DNA of 64,000 nucleotides. Source: Trametes villosa (taxonomy: Eukaryota > Basidiomycota > Agaricomycetes > Polyporales > Polyporaceae). Below, in pieces: positions 1 through 14,165 of the stretch. The translations under genes and the position numbers were made by a program. The notes below the pieces were generated by a model that was not told the origin of the DNA, made no database searches, and saw nothing but the letters and a program-made list of their open reading frames with translations. Every line of letters begins with the position of its first letter. The stretch's first letter is position 1. The stretch is from the NCBI GenBank assembly GCA_002964805.2, contig PUDQ02000023.1:62001-126000 (forward strand), in the 5' to 3' direction.

Positions 1-457
1 TGGCGGTGTTATACTTGCCACTCCCCGGGGCGAGCGCGAAGAGGTGGGTAACGTCGCGCGTCAGGGCCGCACGCCACTGTCCGCCCAGGGCCGTTATGGC
101 AGCAGACATGAGTTCGCAGTCGGATTGTGAAAGATCGGTGGCGGCAGCGGTGATTCCAGAGAAGAGGTAGGCAGGGTCGGCGGAGTAGTACTCTGGGTCC
201 TGCAGGGATGCGAGGACGGCCGAGCGTTCGACCCAGTGTGGAGTGACCATGTGTGCTGGAGAGTCTTCGGGGAGGGACTCAACGAAGTCTTCGAGCGCGA
301 TGGAGGACGTTATGAAGTGGGTGAGCTTGGGGTCGGATAGGGAGGGGAGCGGTTTAGCCCCGCGTGTGTTGAGGACTTCGCTCAGCTGCTCGCGCTGGCT
401 CGCCGGGAGGGTTTCCGAGATGTAATAGCGTACTCCATCGAAGACAGACTGCGACAT
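1..457 (-). CDS. BRCT-repeat protein, Brc1/Rtt107-like (C-terminal part beyond left edge)
   Basis: The minus strand reads open from an ATG at 455-457 to the window edge, giving 152 residues without an intron. Two BRCT-like units are visible. The first (about residues 1-60) starts MSQSVFDGVRYYIS and contains the strand LTHFIT. The second (about 70-150) contains VTPHWVERS, then LSAAITALGGQWR and VTHLFAL, the usual BRCT pattern of a GG turn followed by TH-LF. Tandem BRCTs at the extreme N-terminus fit the Brc1/Rtt107/PTIP scaffold family. Those proteins bind phosphorylated partners, including gamma-H2A, at damaged or stalled replication forks in the nucleus. The BRCT assignment is strong; the exact orthologue is inferred because the rest of the gene is missing. 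An ACGCGT hexamer lies 32 bp upstream of the ATG. The neighbouring genes are checkpoint-type kinases, which fits a DNA-damage role. Confidence 0.8.
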   Translation of the reverse strand, partial: MSQSVFDGVRYYISETLPASQREQLSEVLNTRGAKPLPSLSDPKLTHFITSSIALEDFVESLPEDSPAHMVTPHWVERSAVLASLQDPEYYSADPAYLFSGITAAATDLSQSDCELMSAAITALGGQWRAALTRDVTHLFALAPGSGKYNTA

Positions 458-488
458 GCGAGATAGAGAGGAGGTATGTGTCGAGTGG

Positions 489-494
489 ACGCGT
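489..494. promoter_or_regulatory. ACGCGT (MCB-like) hexamer upstream of the BRCT gene
   Basis: A palindromic ACGCGT lies about 32 bp upstream of the BRCT gene ATG. In yeasts this sequence is the MBF (Mbp1-Swi6) site that drives G1/S and DNA-repair genes. Its use here is inferred from sequence only. Confidence 0.3.
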
Positions 495-878
495 CGGGGA
501 TGGTGGAGAGGGACAAAACGCGAAGGTAAGCGCGACTCTCGTTTCCCACCCTTCTCGTCGCGTCTCTCACGTGCTTTGGCCACACGCCACGGGCGCTAAT
601 ACTCCGTGCAGACTCCTCACTCGAGAGCTCTCTGAGCTGAGCGCTGAGTCTCGACTCTCGACGTACTTTCCTCCTACCATGTCATTTTCTGCTGTTGCTC
701 GCCGCACGCCCCGACATATCGCTCCTGTGGATATCTGCGAATAGCGATCAGCGTTTCTCCTGCGATTCCCAACTGATTCGATCCTCATAGATACGTTCGT
801 GAGCTACATCCACGTCTCAAAATCCTCCCGAGAAGAGACGTTCATCCCAGCGTTGGCATAGTTCAATATTTCTACCTC

Positions 879-1070
879 ATGCCCTGCAATGAGCCGTCAT
901 TAGCCGCCATTTACAGGCTACCCAGTGAAATCGTCGATTGCCTTGTTGACTACCTAAGATATCCCTGTTCGTTGTTCGTGGTTCCGCCCGCTCAGTCGAG
1001 GGCTTCTCCTGCTCAATATGTGATAGGTTGTCGATATTTCATGCGGTGTCAGGAGAGTTTACAACAGTAG
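879..1070 (+). pseudogene. F-box-like fragment (possible relic)
   Basis: A 63-codon reading frame begins MPCNEPSLAAIYRLPSEIVD and continues CLVDYL. The segment IYRLPSEIVDCLVDYL resembles the start of an F-box (pattern LP-E----I--YL), the SKP1-binding module of SCF ubiquitin ligases. The similarity stops after about 20 residues and no continuation was found in the three plus frames, so a full F-box protein is not encoded. It may be a decayed F-box gene or a chance match. The rest of 458-2062 shows no convincing gene and should hold the promoters of the BRCT gene and the first kinase. Confidence 0.3.
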
Positions 1071-1903
1071 ACAGATACCGTCAATGAAAGTGGCGCTGAT
1101 CTGGATGCATCTTGGCTCTCATCCTCGAGGTGCATCATCGGATTGTAATCCCGTACCTCTCGCAGCCATGGGATAGTGGCTGTCCACATCCGGTGCAATA
1201 AAGTACGAGGGGTGCTTCTATAGTACCGCCTCTTCCTGGTGTGCGGTAGAGATAGGTCAGATGAACATGTTATTGAATATCGAAGGAACACCCGACTAGC
1301 GGTCCTCCGCGATCCTCGGGCTTCGTAGAGGGATGCCGTCAGGCGCATCGCACCGAGCGCCGATGCTGCTCATATCGAGTGCGTTGAGCCACTTATTTTC
1401 TGGGCCTCACGCATTTCCTGCTCCATGAAAACATGCTGTTGCGTTTCGAATTCGGTGCGGGCGAGAACGCATCGACCTTCTGAGCCAACTCGAAGGTGTG
1501 CGGGCCACGGTGACGCTGCGGAATGGTTTATGAGCACCGCCACTATCGGAGTTTGAACAGCTTTGACTGGCCCAAGCCAAGCGACCAGGTCGAGCGCCAA
1601 CTCCGCCGATCTCCGCGCAACAGAAGCGCCCGAACTGCGACGGAGGAGTTGGACAAGAGTGGATTGTCTGGACCCGGACAGCACGGACGTGTGTGGGTGC
1701 TTGGGTATACAACGCCTTCTTCTATCTCCTATCGACCCTCGTCCATCGCATCAGCGTCCTTTAAAGCGCAGAGTGCGCGAAGACAGACAAAGTTACCCGC
1801 GCACGCTTTGCCGGCCCAACCTTGCCTGCAACTTTGACCGCCTCAACCTCGCTTGGACCCCCACTTTGGCCAGTCCCGCCTTGTCTGCGCTTGTCCTACC
1901 ACC

Positions 1904-1909
1904 ACGCGT
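1904..1909. promoter_or_regulatory. ACGCGT (MCB-like) hexamer upstream of kinase copy 1
   Basis: An ACGCGT palindrome lies about 155 bp before the ATG of the first FHA-kinase gene. MBF-type regulation would suit a checkpoint kinase, but a single hexamer is weak evidence. Confidence 0.3.
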
Positions 1910-2062
1910 CCACATCCCTTGCACATTGTTTAAAAGCGCGGCCCGCCAGCGTACCCACCGCCTCCCTCAGAACACGCCCGCATTCCTGCTCCAGACACGC
2001 CTCTTGAAGAGTCATACCGCCCACCGCAACCTAACCCCGCAACCTTCGACGCGCCCGCCAAC

Positions 2063-4585
<2,523 letters not shown>

Positions 4586-5497
4586 GGCGTGGCCGTGACA
4601 CTGCTCCACGTTTTCCGGTTTTCTTGTGCTGCTCTGCTCTTGTTCACCCTTATGGCTCTGCTCACGCCCCCACACGCTCTCTCGAACACTCCGCCCCCCG
4701 CACGCCTACGATACCTGACCGCCTCTTGATTCCCTACCAACAACCACAACATCCGCATCTCGTTCCCCGTTCCACTCACACTCACGCACTCCCTCATGTA
4801 TACGTGCTCTCATTGCTCCCGATACTCCGTTATACGCGCGCGCGCTGCGCATGCATAATAATACGCTCCTTACTGTGTTTCTATCTAGTCTCGGTTGTCT
4901 ACACGTGTATCTAGGATCAATTTTATAGAATGTCGCTTGTTGCCACAAAACTCTACGAAGGCTGCTAGCGAACTTCGCTCTCAGCGGCGTGGCCGCGAGC
5001 AGGCGGAGACCGCACTGCGTGCTACACGTGACCGCGTCGCTTACGGGCTGATGACGGCGACGTTGGACAATGTCGTTGTCGTCGCTCCTCCACCTGTGCC
5101 CGCGCGAGGGTTCGCTGACGAGAGCTTTACAAGGCGCAGGGGCGGCGAGCGAGATTGGCGCGCTCGATTCCATTCAGTAGGTCAGGCAGGCTAGGCAGGA
5201 GCGTGCCGGGCGCGACGCGGTGGTAGGCATCTGCCGCTTCTTGTACTTTTCGGGCCATTCCTACTACCACCCACAGCGCCCCTCCGGCACGCGGTGCTGC
5301 CGCGACAGGGCAGTTTTCTCGGCTTCGGAGGCTCGGAGGGTGCCAGGCGGTAACTGCGCACGTCGACGTCGTCTCTTGTCCCCGTTCTGTTCTGGGCTTG
5401 TGCTCTTGTTGCCTACTCTACTGGATTTGTCTCTGTCTGGACTTGGGACCCCTCGCTCGACGCAGCTCTGAACCGACTGACTCATTCTGGACACACG
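4586..5497. other. Spacer between kinase copies 1 and 2
   Basis: About 0.9 kb without a credible gene. It should hold the copy 1 3' UTR and the copy 2 promoter; a TC-rich stretch (about 5380-5420) precedes the copy 2 ATG. Short open frames here have no recognisable motif. Confidence 0.6.
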
Positions 5498-7900
5498 ATG
5501 GCGAGCGAGACTCAACAAACTACCTCCACACAGTCTACGCAACCGCGCACTCAATCCACCCAGCAGGCGTCCCAGCAGGAACAGGAAATCGACACCACCT
5601 GTTGGGGCAGGCTGATCCCCTGCAACCGCAAGGTGGCAGAGTACAAGCTCGACAAGACACGCCTGAAGTACATTGTCGGCCGGAGTGGGGCTGTCGACAT
5701 AGCCCTTCCCGACGTCAAGATCAGTCAGTGCGCCGCTTATCCGCTTTCTGGCTGCGTTTGACGTCTGGAATAGGTGGCATACACTGTGAGATTGAGTGGG
5801 ACGGCGATGAAACCTCTCTGTCCGCCGTGAAGGTGGTCGACAATTCCCGCAATGGCACGTTCGTAAGCACCAAGGGTTTCTCTTGAATTCTTCCTTTTCG
5901 AGGCTGAGCGAGCATCACGAACAGATCAACGAGAGGAACATAGGCAAAGGGCAGTTCTGCATCCTTCGCGACGGCGACGAGATCGCATTTGGCGACCACA
6001 AACCCCCAAAGTCGGGTAACGCCGAACACGATTATCGTACGTCTGCTCGCCCTAGCTGCTTTCCTGCGTGCTAACCGGACTATCGTTCACTAGGCTTCAT
6101 TTACCGCCGAACGCCGCTTATCCGACCGACAGAGGGCATCCACAAGGACTATGACACGCTGCAAGTGCTCGGCCAAGGCTCGTTTGCGACAGTCATGAAA
6201 GCCCTGAACAAGGCCGAAGGGAAATGGTACGCAGTCAAGATGGTGCACGCCCACAAGCTAGAGTTGCGAGAGGGATGGCAGGAGGCGCTCGAACAGGGCC
6301 GCGCGAACGGTGGGGGTAGTAAGCAGCTCTTGCGGGAGATTACGATCCTTCAGAGGCTTAAGCACCAGAATATCTGCGAGCTAAAGGAGTTCTTCGTCGC
6401 CAAAGAAGCTATCTGTGCGTCGTGGTCATTTCACGCTGCGTATACTACGGTAGCACTAATCCCGTATCCCATACTGTTTGTCGACACAGATCTCGTCTTG
6501 GAGCTGGTACAGGGCGGGGATCTCATGAAATACATCCTCATGAAGGAAGAGAAGGGCCAACGACCATGTGAGTGGCATACTGCTTATCCTTGAGCTCCGC
6601 CCTCATGTCAGCTTGCCTTGTAGCGGAAGCCGAGACGGGGCATATCATTCTTCAAATCTGTGAAGCGGTCGCAGTAAGCACGGTGACATGCTTATTGTCA
6701 TGGTGTTGATAGTCTTGTAGTATGTTCACAGCTTGGGTATTGCGCACCGTGACCTGAAGCTGGAGAACGTCCTTTTGACGAAGGACAGCCCGCCGGTGGT
6801 CAAGGTTGCTGATTTTGGCCTCGCCAAAATTGTGGACCCTTTCACAGATCTAGAGGTAAGTTCGTTGTCTATCAACGTCGCGACAATTATGCATAGAAGG
6901 GTTACAGAGCACTTGCGGTACCTCCGCATATCTCGCGCCGGAAGTAGCGATCCACGGTCCCGAGGGATACAGCCTAGTGGTGGATAGCTGGAGCGTCGGG
7001 ATCATCGCATACGTCCTGTGAGTGGCCTTCCAAGAGCTGCCGTACGCCCTATTTGCTGCTGACACAGGTGAAGACTCACGCTGCACATACGTCCGTACCT
7101 GCACGACGACCCGGATGCGGACCTCAAGACCCGGGTCACCACTCGCGAAGTGAATTGGGATCGTCTGCGCAAGCGCGGGGCCAGCGAACAGTGTACGAGT
7201 CAGTGACCCTTCGCGGCGCGTTTCACTACTCAGTCGTTAGCTTCCAGGGCAACAATTCTTGCATGGCCTGCTCGAGGAGGACCCTGGTCGACGGACGACT
7301 ATGGCGCAAGCTTCCCGTGACCCTTGGCTGATTTCTCAGGCAGCCGCAGTGGCCGACGGAACCGCTGAGAACCCGCTCTGCTCCCCGCGCGAGCTGAGCC
7401 TACCCCCGAAGCACGCCTCCAGGGGACCAACTACTTCTTCCCCTGCCGCGACACCTCCTGCGGATCCCGCTTGGGATTCCCGTGTACGACAAGCCTCAAC
7501 ACGGGCCAACACCGAAGAGGTCGAGCAGCCCCGCGCGGGTACTAGCAGGCGGACCTTGACCCGCACCGACACAGTCGTCTATGAGGACAGTGAGGAGGAC
7601 CCGTTGCTGAGCGAGGCCGCGCGAGCGTATAAGCGCAAGGTTCAGGACAGGTCGGACGCGTCGATTACCCCTCGGGACGAGTCTCGGTACTCGGGCGGCT
7701 CGGGTTCCAGTGAGACGACGATCAGGGCTCCCACGAAGGGCGATTCCGTTGGAAAGAAGGGATCTAGAGTGCGCGCTCCGGGGATTAAGAGGGTTCGAAC
7801 TGGGAGTACCGACGCGACCGCGTCGAACGGCGACGACTCGGATGAGGTCCCGGGATTGGTGCTCCGTAGGTCGACGAGGCTGAACACGCCTCCGTCTTGA
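5498..7900 (+). CDS. FHA-domain checkpoint kinase, CHK2 type, copy 2
   Basis: The start [20 protein letters not shown] opens a dense SQ/TQ cluster of at least five TQ or SQ sites. It is followed by CWGRLIP and an FHA domain with an intact pocket (YIVGRS, ISGIHC, SRNGTF). The kinase has [28 protein letters not shown] and DFGLAK. The activation segment is unusual: after the intron ending near 6917 it reads [12 protein letters not shown], so the Arg-Thr pair before CGT in copies 1, 3, 4 and 5 becomes Glu-Ser, and the P+1 loop has GTS instead of GTP. The C-lobe continues to [10 protein letters not shown] and [10 protein letters not shown]. The tail has AYKRKV and ends with LRRSTRLN, like copy 1. 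It is probably an active nuclear checkpoint kinase with altered activation or substrate choice. Introns match copy 1. Confidence 0.9.
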
Positions 7901-8538
7901 GGTCTTCGAATGTTGCTCGAGTAGGCCCAGGGTGAGGAGGTACCTCGGCCCTCGCGAATTCCTCGTACTTGTTGAGTCCGATTGAGATTGATACCATTGC
8001 TTTCTTGTTTTCCTACTTTCTGGGCGCGATCCAGTTCTCCGTTCAACTCGGTGAGTGCAATCCAGGGCATTTACCTCAGCGATGATCGATGATCTGTGAC
8101 CGGCACTAACGGTCCGATGCGCGCTGAAGGTAGTACCTGTGGCGGTGTCGATACGGGTGCTGTTGGCGGGTGCTGCGGCTGGGGTTGTCGTCTAACCGGG
8201 CCATCCTCAGCCTGTGCGCCGTACACTCGCTGACCAAGTATCATGCACAGGAATCGCTTCAAGCACGGGACATCGAAGGATGGGATTGGCGTACCAGATC
8301 TTGTTGAACAAGTCAAGCTAGGCAGGAGAGACCCAAGCAGTACTGGCCCCCGCTTGTCCTTTTCTGGTCATTTGTACGACCAGAGCTGCGCTTCTTAGCA
8401 CTGCCGACTCGGAGGGAAACTCTGTTTCCCTCGGTCGGCGTCTCTGGGCCCTTTCCTCCTTCTGCCCTCTGACCCGCACTGCTGTACATCTTTCCTAGTC
8501 CCTCACTACCCCGCCTACCCAGCGACGCGCTGCGACTT
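7901..8538. other. Spacer between kinase copies 2 and 3
   Basis: About 0.64 kb with no credible gene. It presumably holds the 3' UTR of copy 2 and the promoter of copy 3; a pyrimidine-rich stretch lies at about 8430-8515. Confidence 0.6.
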
Positions 8539-11016
8539 ATGGATTGGCACCACACAATACGCTCGATCGGAATCGACAGGCACGCCGGCAGCGCATTCGC
8601 CCAGCCCCTTCAATTGCAGCCCCGGTCTACCCAGCAGGCCTCGCTTATATACCCTAGCCGCAGCGCAAGCAGCGATATCTGGGGGGAGCTGATCCCTCGG
8701 AGCCGCGCGGTAGTCGGCTATAAGTTCCTTCGAGCGCAGCAGACGTACCGCGTAGGCTCCGGAGTATACTCTGAGGGCGATGGACGAGACAAAGCTCCTG
8801 ATTTCCTCCTTGCCGGACCACATGTTTGTGAGTTCCGTTATTTCTCATTTAATGACGTCTGGTTAACGGCCCGGACAGGTCGATTACACTGTATCATCGA
8901 GCGGGAAGGGGGCGATACCTGCACATCCGAGTCAGAGTCGGCTGTAACAGTGATTGACCGGTCCTGCCACGGCACATTTGTGAGGATTCTCGCCTATCAC
9001 GCAACGCCCACCCCCAGAGTTCTGTGACTAACCGAGGCCTATGATAGATCAATAAGGAGAAGATTGGCTATGGAAAGTTTTGTATTCTGCGCGACGGCGA
9101 TGAGATATCCTTCGGCAGGCGTATTTCGCAGTACATGGATGACGAGGACGATCCTCATGATTACCGTACGCCCCCCCCTAGCCGCAGCTTCTCATTATAG
9201 CACATTAACCCCTCACCCGTAACAGGTTTCATCTACCGGGCCGCACGCACGAAGTCCCCGGCTACAGGCGTGCGCAAACACTACGACGTGTGCCACGAGC
9301 TGGGAAGGGGCAGCTTCGCTATCGTCTCGAAGGCTATGTGCAAGTCCACCGGCACGTGGTACGCGGTGAAGAACATCAGAGTCCACCAACTGGACTTGCC
9401 TCTGGGCTGGGCGAAGGCGTACAACACTCCGCAAATGCGGAACCATCCTACCGTGAAGAGGATTCTTAGGGAGTCCCAGATTCTCAAGCGGATCGCGCAC
9501 AAGAATATTTGTAAGCTCGAGCGATGGTTTTATGAGGAACACAATATTTGTACGTGTGCACCTAATTTACCGGTAGTACGGGACGGTCATCTCACTACTC
9601 GTCTACGCAGCACTGGTCTTGGAGTTAGTCCCGGGAGGCGATCTTCTGAGATACATTCAACAGAAGGGAAGGACGATGAGTGAGCGGTCACCTCTTAGTT
9701 TCTTCGCGGAACTCATCTGACAGTGCTTCAATCGCAGCGGAACATGAAGTAGGCCATATCGTATACCAGATCTGCGACGCGCTCGCGGTAGGTTTGCTCG
9801 CATCTGCCCTCAGTCGAGGCTGAATGAGTGGCAGTATATCCACAGCTTACGCATCGTGCACCGCGACCTCAAGCTCGAGAACGTCCTCGTTACTTTGGAC
9901 CAGCCGCCGGTCGTCAAGCTTGCAGACTTTGGCCTCGCAAAGGCTTTCGATAGTTTCACATCCCTTCGCGTGCGTCCGCTCCGCCTTGCTGTGACTCTCT
10001 GATTCAAGTATTGAAGTTATTCACAGACTTTATGTGGCACGCGCATGTACCTCGCGCCGGAGGTCATGGACAGTTCTCCAGAAGGTTACACCCCGGTTGT
10101 CGATAGTTGGAGCCTCGGTGTGATTACCTTTATCATGTGCGTCTTCGCACGTAGAACCGCCCAGCGCTTTCGATCATCTCTGACCGCTTTACAGGCTAAC
10201 CGGGCAATACGACCCGTACATATCGGGTACAACGGACGCGGATCTCAAGACCCAGGCTGCGATGCGCACAGTGCATTGGGAACTTCTCCGGCGCGCCGGC
10301 GTCAGCCAACAATGTAAGAGATACTTCGTCAAGGGCTTTCAGTCACGGATTGTTAAAGACTTAGATTGTTAGGCGAGGATTTCTTGCGAGGCCTCTTCGA
10401 GCATGATCCTAGACGCCGAACAAGAAGTGCGGAAGCCTTCAACCACCCCTGGCTTCTCTCCCATGCGAAGGCAGCTAAAACGGCGGGAGAGACCAACGCC
10501 CCATTGCCTACGGTACCCGTCAATCCCGCACCAGTCGCGTCCTCCTCCTCCATCAAACCCCCTGTCTCTTCTCATTGGACCACTGTTCCCCCATCCGAAA
10601 CCCCTCTACACACCCGAGGGCGTGTCATCGTGGCTAGCGAGAAACCGATACCTCCCGGGACCGGCGCCCCCGCGAACGCTGCTGTTGCAGTCACCAGAGA
10701 CGATGTGGTTGTGGCCGTCCACCCCGGCAAGCGGCAGAGGGAGGATGGTTCCGTTGCATGGCGTATAACCCCAAGTCCCCGGATGATGGAACGTATCGCT
10801 GCGTACAGGCGCGTTCGCTCGGCCAACCCTGCACCAACGGCCACGGATCTTGCGAGATCGAGTGGGGGATGGTTCGGGAGGGTAGACGGCTCACCGAGTG
10901 CGAAGAGGGTTCGTTTTCACACTGTCGAGCCGATCATCTTCGCTAGAGGTACTCACAATTGCGGGGCGCCGAGTCCTGTTCGACTTCAACGTTCCCCCTT
11001 CTGGCGCCGAGACTGA
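8539..11016 (+). CDS. FHA-like/CHK2-type kinase, copy 3, degenerate FHA pocket
   Basis: The start [20 protein letters not shown] leads to a short region with only one TQ site (RSTQQAS), then IWGELIP and the FHA region. Three pocket positions have changed. The G-R pair is Gly-Ser (TYRVGSG), the S-x-x-H serine is Cys (codon split by the intron at about 8831-8878, giving CRLHC), and the Asn of N-G is His (SCHGTF). The kinase half keeps [46 protein letters not shown] and DSWSLG, so catalysis looks possible. The tail has SAKRVRF, a likely nuclear signal. It is probably a kinase that no longer docks phosphothreonine through its FHA domain, or docks something else. No stop or frameshift suggests a pseudogene. 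Confidence 0.88.
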
Positions 11017-11771
11017 ACTGGCGCCTTTCTCGTTGGATTGGTGGCCCGGGGATGACGGCCTCTTTCGAGCCGCACAAGCTCAGCGGAGACCTTACTAGTA
11101 CCGAAGCTCATCGGATCTTAACATCACAACCTCTTCATGACCTATGCTTACCCTCTCGTCCTCCCGCTCGCTTCCTACTGCTATCGCTGGTTATGTATGC
11201 TTATGTTACCATTCCCATCTGCTCTCGACCATCGATATCGCCGCCACCACCCTAACTCTTACATATAAACGAAAGTCTTGCTGTATGTATGGCTACAAGC
11301 CCAATAATAACTAGGGACCCCCCACGTATCGAACAGTTGCAACCGTCTACCGGTTGTTCGTCGCCGAGCCGAAAGCATGTTTTCGGTGATCCCAAGCGAA
11401 GTTGTGCGGTAGTAATCTCCCACGATCCCGTGCCGCGTGACTGTCGCGTTCCGGTAGGCGCGTGTGTTGGCCACAGCGACTCGAGCGGTGCATTTGTGGG
11501 CGTATACCACCATCATCCGCCGGGCTCGTTCCTGCTCGTCTGCGCAAATACCCACCCCTCCACATCCCAATACACGACGTGTGACCGCTGAGTGACTGAT
11601 ATACTCGACAGACCTAACGGAAGAAGAAATAAACGCGGTTTGCCCATTGCCGGCCAACCTCATTGACATCCCGACCGTCTTGTTCTCGGGGTGGCACTCA
11701 CATCAAAACCTCTAACTCGCGCGCCTCCCTTCTTCCCGTCCCTCCTCCAGGACTCCCACAAGACAGCTCAG
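11017..11771. other. Spacer between kinase copies 3 and 4
   Basis: About 0.75 kb with no credible gene. It contains a TATA-like ACATATAAAC at about 11263-11272, too far from copy 4 to assign with confidence, and GAAGAAGAAATAAACG shortly before copy 4. Confidence 0.5.
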
Positions 11772-14165
11772 ATGGACCCGCCACCCGTTCCGCGACATGC
11801 TGGTTTGTCGTCGGTATTTTACGGTCTTCGAACGCAGGGACTGATAAGTAGCAGGCCAAGACGCGGCCAATGGGTCAAGCAGCCAGGAATCGGCTGTCCA
11901 GCCTACTCAGCAGCCCACTCAGGCTACCCAACAGGCTACCTCACAGCCCGAGTACACCATCGACCCTGATACGTGGGGTACGCTCATCCCCTACCAGTCG
12001 CCGAACGCGGACAGGATCGTCTTCCAGCGCTGGAAGCGCACGTATCAGGTTGGCCGTAGTCCCACGAAAGCGCACAAGAACGATGTTGTCTTGAACGGGC
12101 TGATGATCAGTAAGCTAATATTTGGTCCTGCACGTCGACGTCGGACTGACTTCGCCTGACGTACAGGCGGAGCTAAACACTGCACGATCACATGGGACGG
12201 GGTAACGGGCCCTAATCCCTCCATAACCGTCTGCGACCATTCGAGCAATGGGACTTTCGTACGCAAAGGGCTAAACCCCATGTTTGCGTATGCTGACATG
12301 ACGTTCCAGATCAATGGCGAGCTGATCGGAAAGTCTCGCACTGCGCTGCTGCGCGACGGCAACGAGCTCTCGTTCGGAACATGGCTTTCCCAGGACACCG
12401 AAGATGGGTCGAAGGCCGAGTTCCGTATGTTTGAACGCGTTTGTACTGCGTCCTTGCCTAACCCGAGATTCTAGGATACATCTATCGTCACGCTGCGTAC
12501 AGCCGGCCAACCCATGGCTTTTATCAGCACTATGACTTGCACGACGAGCTGGGCAAGGGCACGTTCGCGACGGTCATGAAGGCGCTCCGCAGAGAGGACG
12601 GACAGTGGTACGCGGTGAAGATTATCGACCTCAACAAGCTTCGGAAGGACTGGAGCGAGGTCCTCTCCACGACCCTCGATGTGGACGACATCTCGAAGGA
12701 GATCGGCATCCTCCAGCGCTTGCAACATCCGAATATTTGTGAGCTGAGGGACTTCTACCTTCAGGGAACGAGCCTCAGTGCGTCTCAGCTGTCTATGGTG
12801 CTTAGTTCTCGGCTAACCTGTGTAGGTCTCATCCTTGAGTGGGTCCCCGGAGGAGATCTGCTGCACTATCTCTTGGGCAAATATACGCAATCCGACCGGA
12901 TGAGTGAGTCAGACCTCGCGAGCCCCTAGAAGCCACTTAACATTGTGCAAAGGTGAACGCGACGCGAAGTACCTGACCTATCAGATTTGCAAGGCCCTCG
13001 CAGTGAGTTCGCCTCCGAGCTCGGGTACGCGCTCTTATTGATGCCTCGTCAGTACGTGCACAGTCAAGGGATCGCCCACCGAGATCTGAAGCCCGAGAAC
13101 GTTCTTCTCACCAACGACGACCCGCCTATCGTCAAGGTTGCGGACTTTGGGCTCGCAAAGGCGATCGACGGCGAGTCCATACTAAAGGTACGTCGGCGGC
13201 CATCATACAGCTTATATGCCCGGGGCTGACATTCGCCATAGACGATATGCGGGACGCCCGTTTATCTCGCCCCGGAGGTCATTACGCAGGGGCCCCAGGG
13301 CTACAGCCAGCTCGTCGACAGCTGGAGCGTTGGTGTGATCGTATTCTCGATGTGTGTGGCTGCGACTCCAATACCGCTCCTGCTGTGCTGACTGACTACG
13401 CAGGCTCACGATGGCCATGCCATTCCCCGAGGACACAAAGAGCAATATACAATACTTGATTGCAAACCGCGCCCCACAGTGGGGCGTCCTGTACTCGTGC
13501 GGGGTCAGTGCAGAGGGTACGTCCGCGACGTATTCTTCGGAGCCGCGCGACTAACTGTACGTCTAGCTGAGGATTTCCTCCGTGGGCTGCTGGAGAACGA
13601 CCCCCACAGGCGGATGAACATGGCGGACGCGTGCGTCCACCGCTGGCTCGCCGAAGAGGTCGAGCGCGACCTCAACGTCGTGCATGCACCGCACCTCCCC
13701 GTTCACCCCACGCCCGCAGTCAATCACCCGACCAACCCCGTCAGCGCTGCGACGTCCTCTACGATCTCCGACGTGGCCCCTGTGGCGCTCTCTTTCCGGC
13801 GCATTGAGTCTTACTCGTCGGTGCCTGGTCTGCGACACGGTCGGGAGCCCGTAGAGTCGTCGCGCTCACGTACGCCCACGCTCGAAGAAGCTCAAGCTTC
13901 CGCTGGCGACGATGCGGGCCAGGAGCTGGACCGACCGGGGCGGCTTACGAAGCGCACGGCGTCGAGCGCGTTCAGTTCAGCGTCGTTGCTTGACTCCCTT
14001 GAGGTCGCCCCTGTTGCAGCGTCCAGCTCGACCCCCCGCGCGGCGCTCTCGCCCGGAGCGTCTGGGGTGGGAGCGGGCCCGGCGTCGCAAGGCGCGAGGG
14101 AACGCCCGCCTCCGGCGAAGAGGGTGCGCGTCGAGGCAGGCGGCCGGTCGAGCGGAGAGTCCTAG
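11772..14165 (+). CDS. FHA-domain checkpoint kinase, CHK2 type, copy 4
   Basis: The chosen start is the ATG at 11772 ([10 protein letters not shown]), joined across an extra intron beginning at about 11803 to an exon rich in SQ/TQ sites ([20 protein letters not shown]). DTWGTLIP and the FHA domain follow. The FHA keeps YQVGRS and SSNGTF, but the serine-histidine motif reads ISGAKHC, one residue longer than in the other copies with the nearest acceptor. The kinase has [48 protein letters not shown] and [10 protein letters not shown]. The tail ends with [15 protein letters not shown], a good nuclear signal. The role is expected to match copy 1. Start uncertainty: the first exon is short and rests on one intron with tandem AG acceptors (TAGCAG). 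Confidence 0.88.

Noticed and set aside
4706..5173. 155-codon minus-strand frame between kinase copies 1 and 2
   Set aside because: No motif, crosses the expected 3' UTR and promoter, no splice partners.
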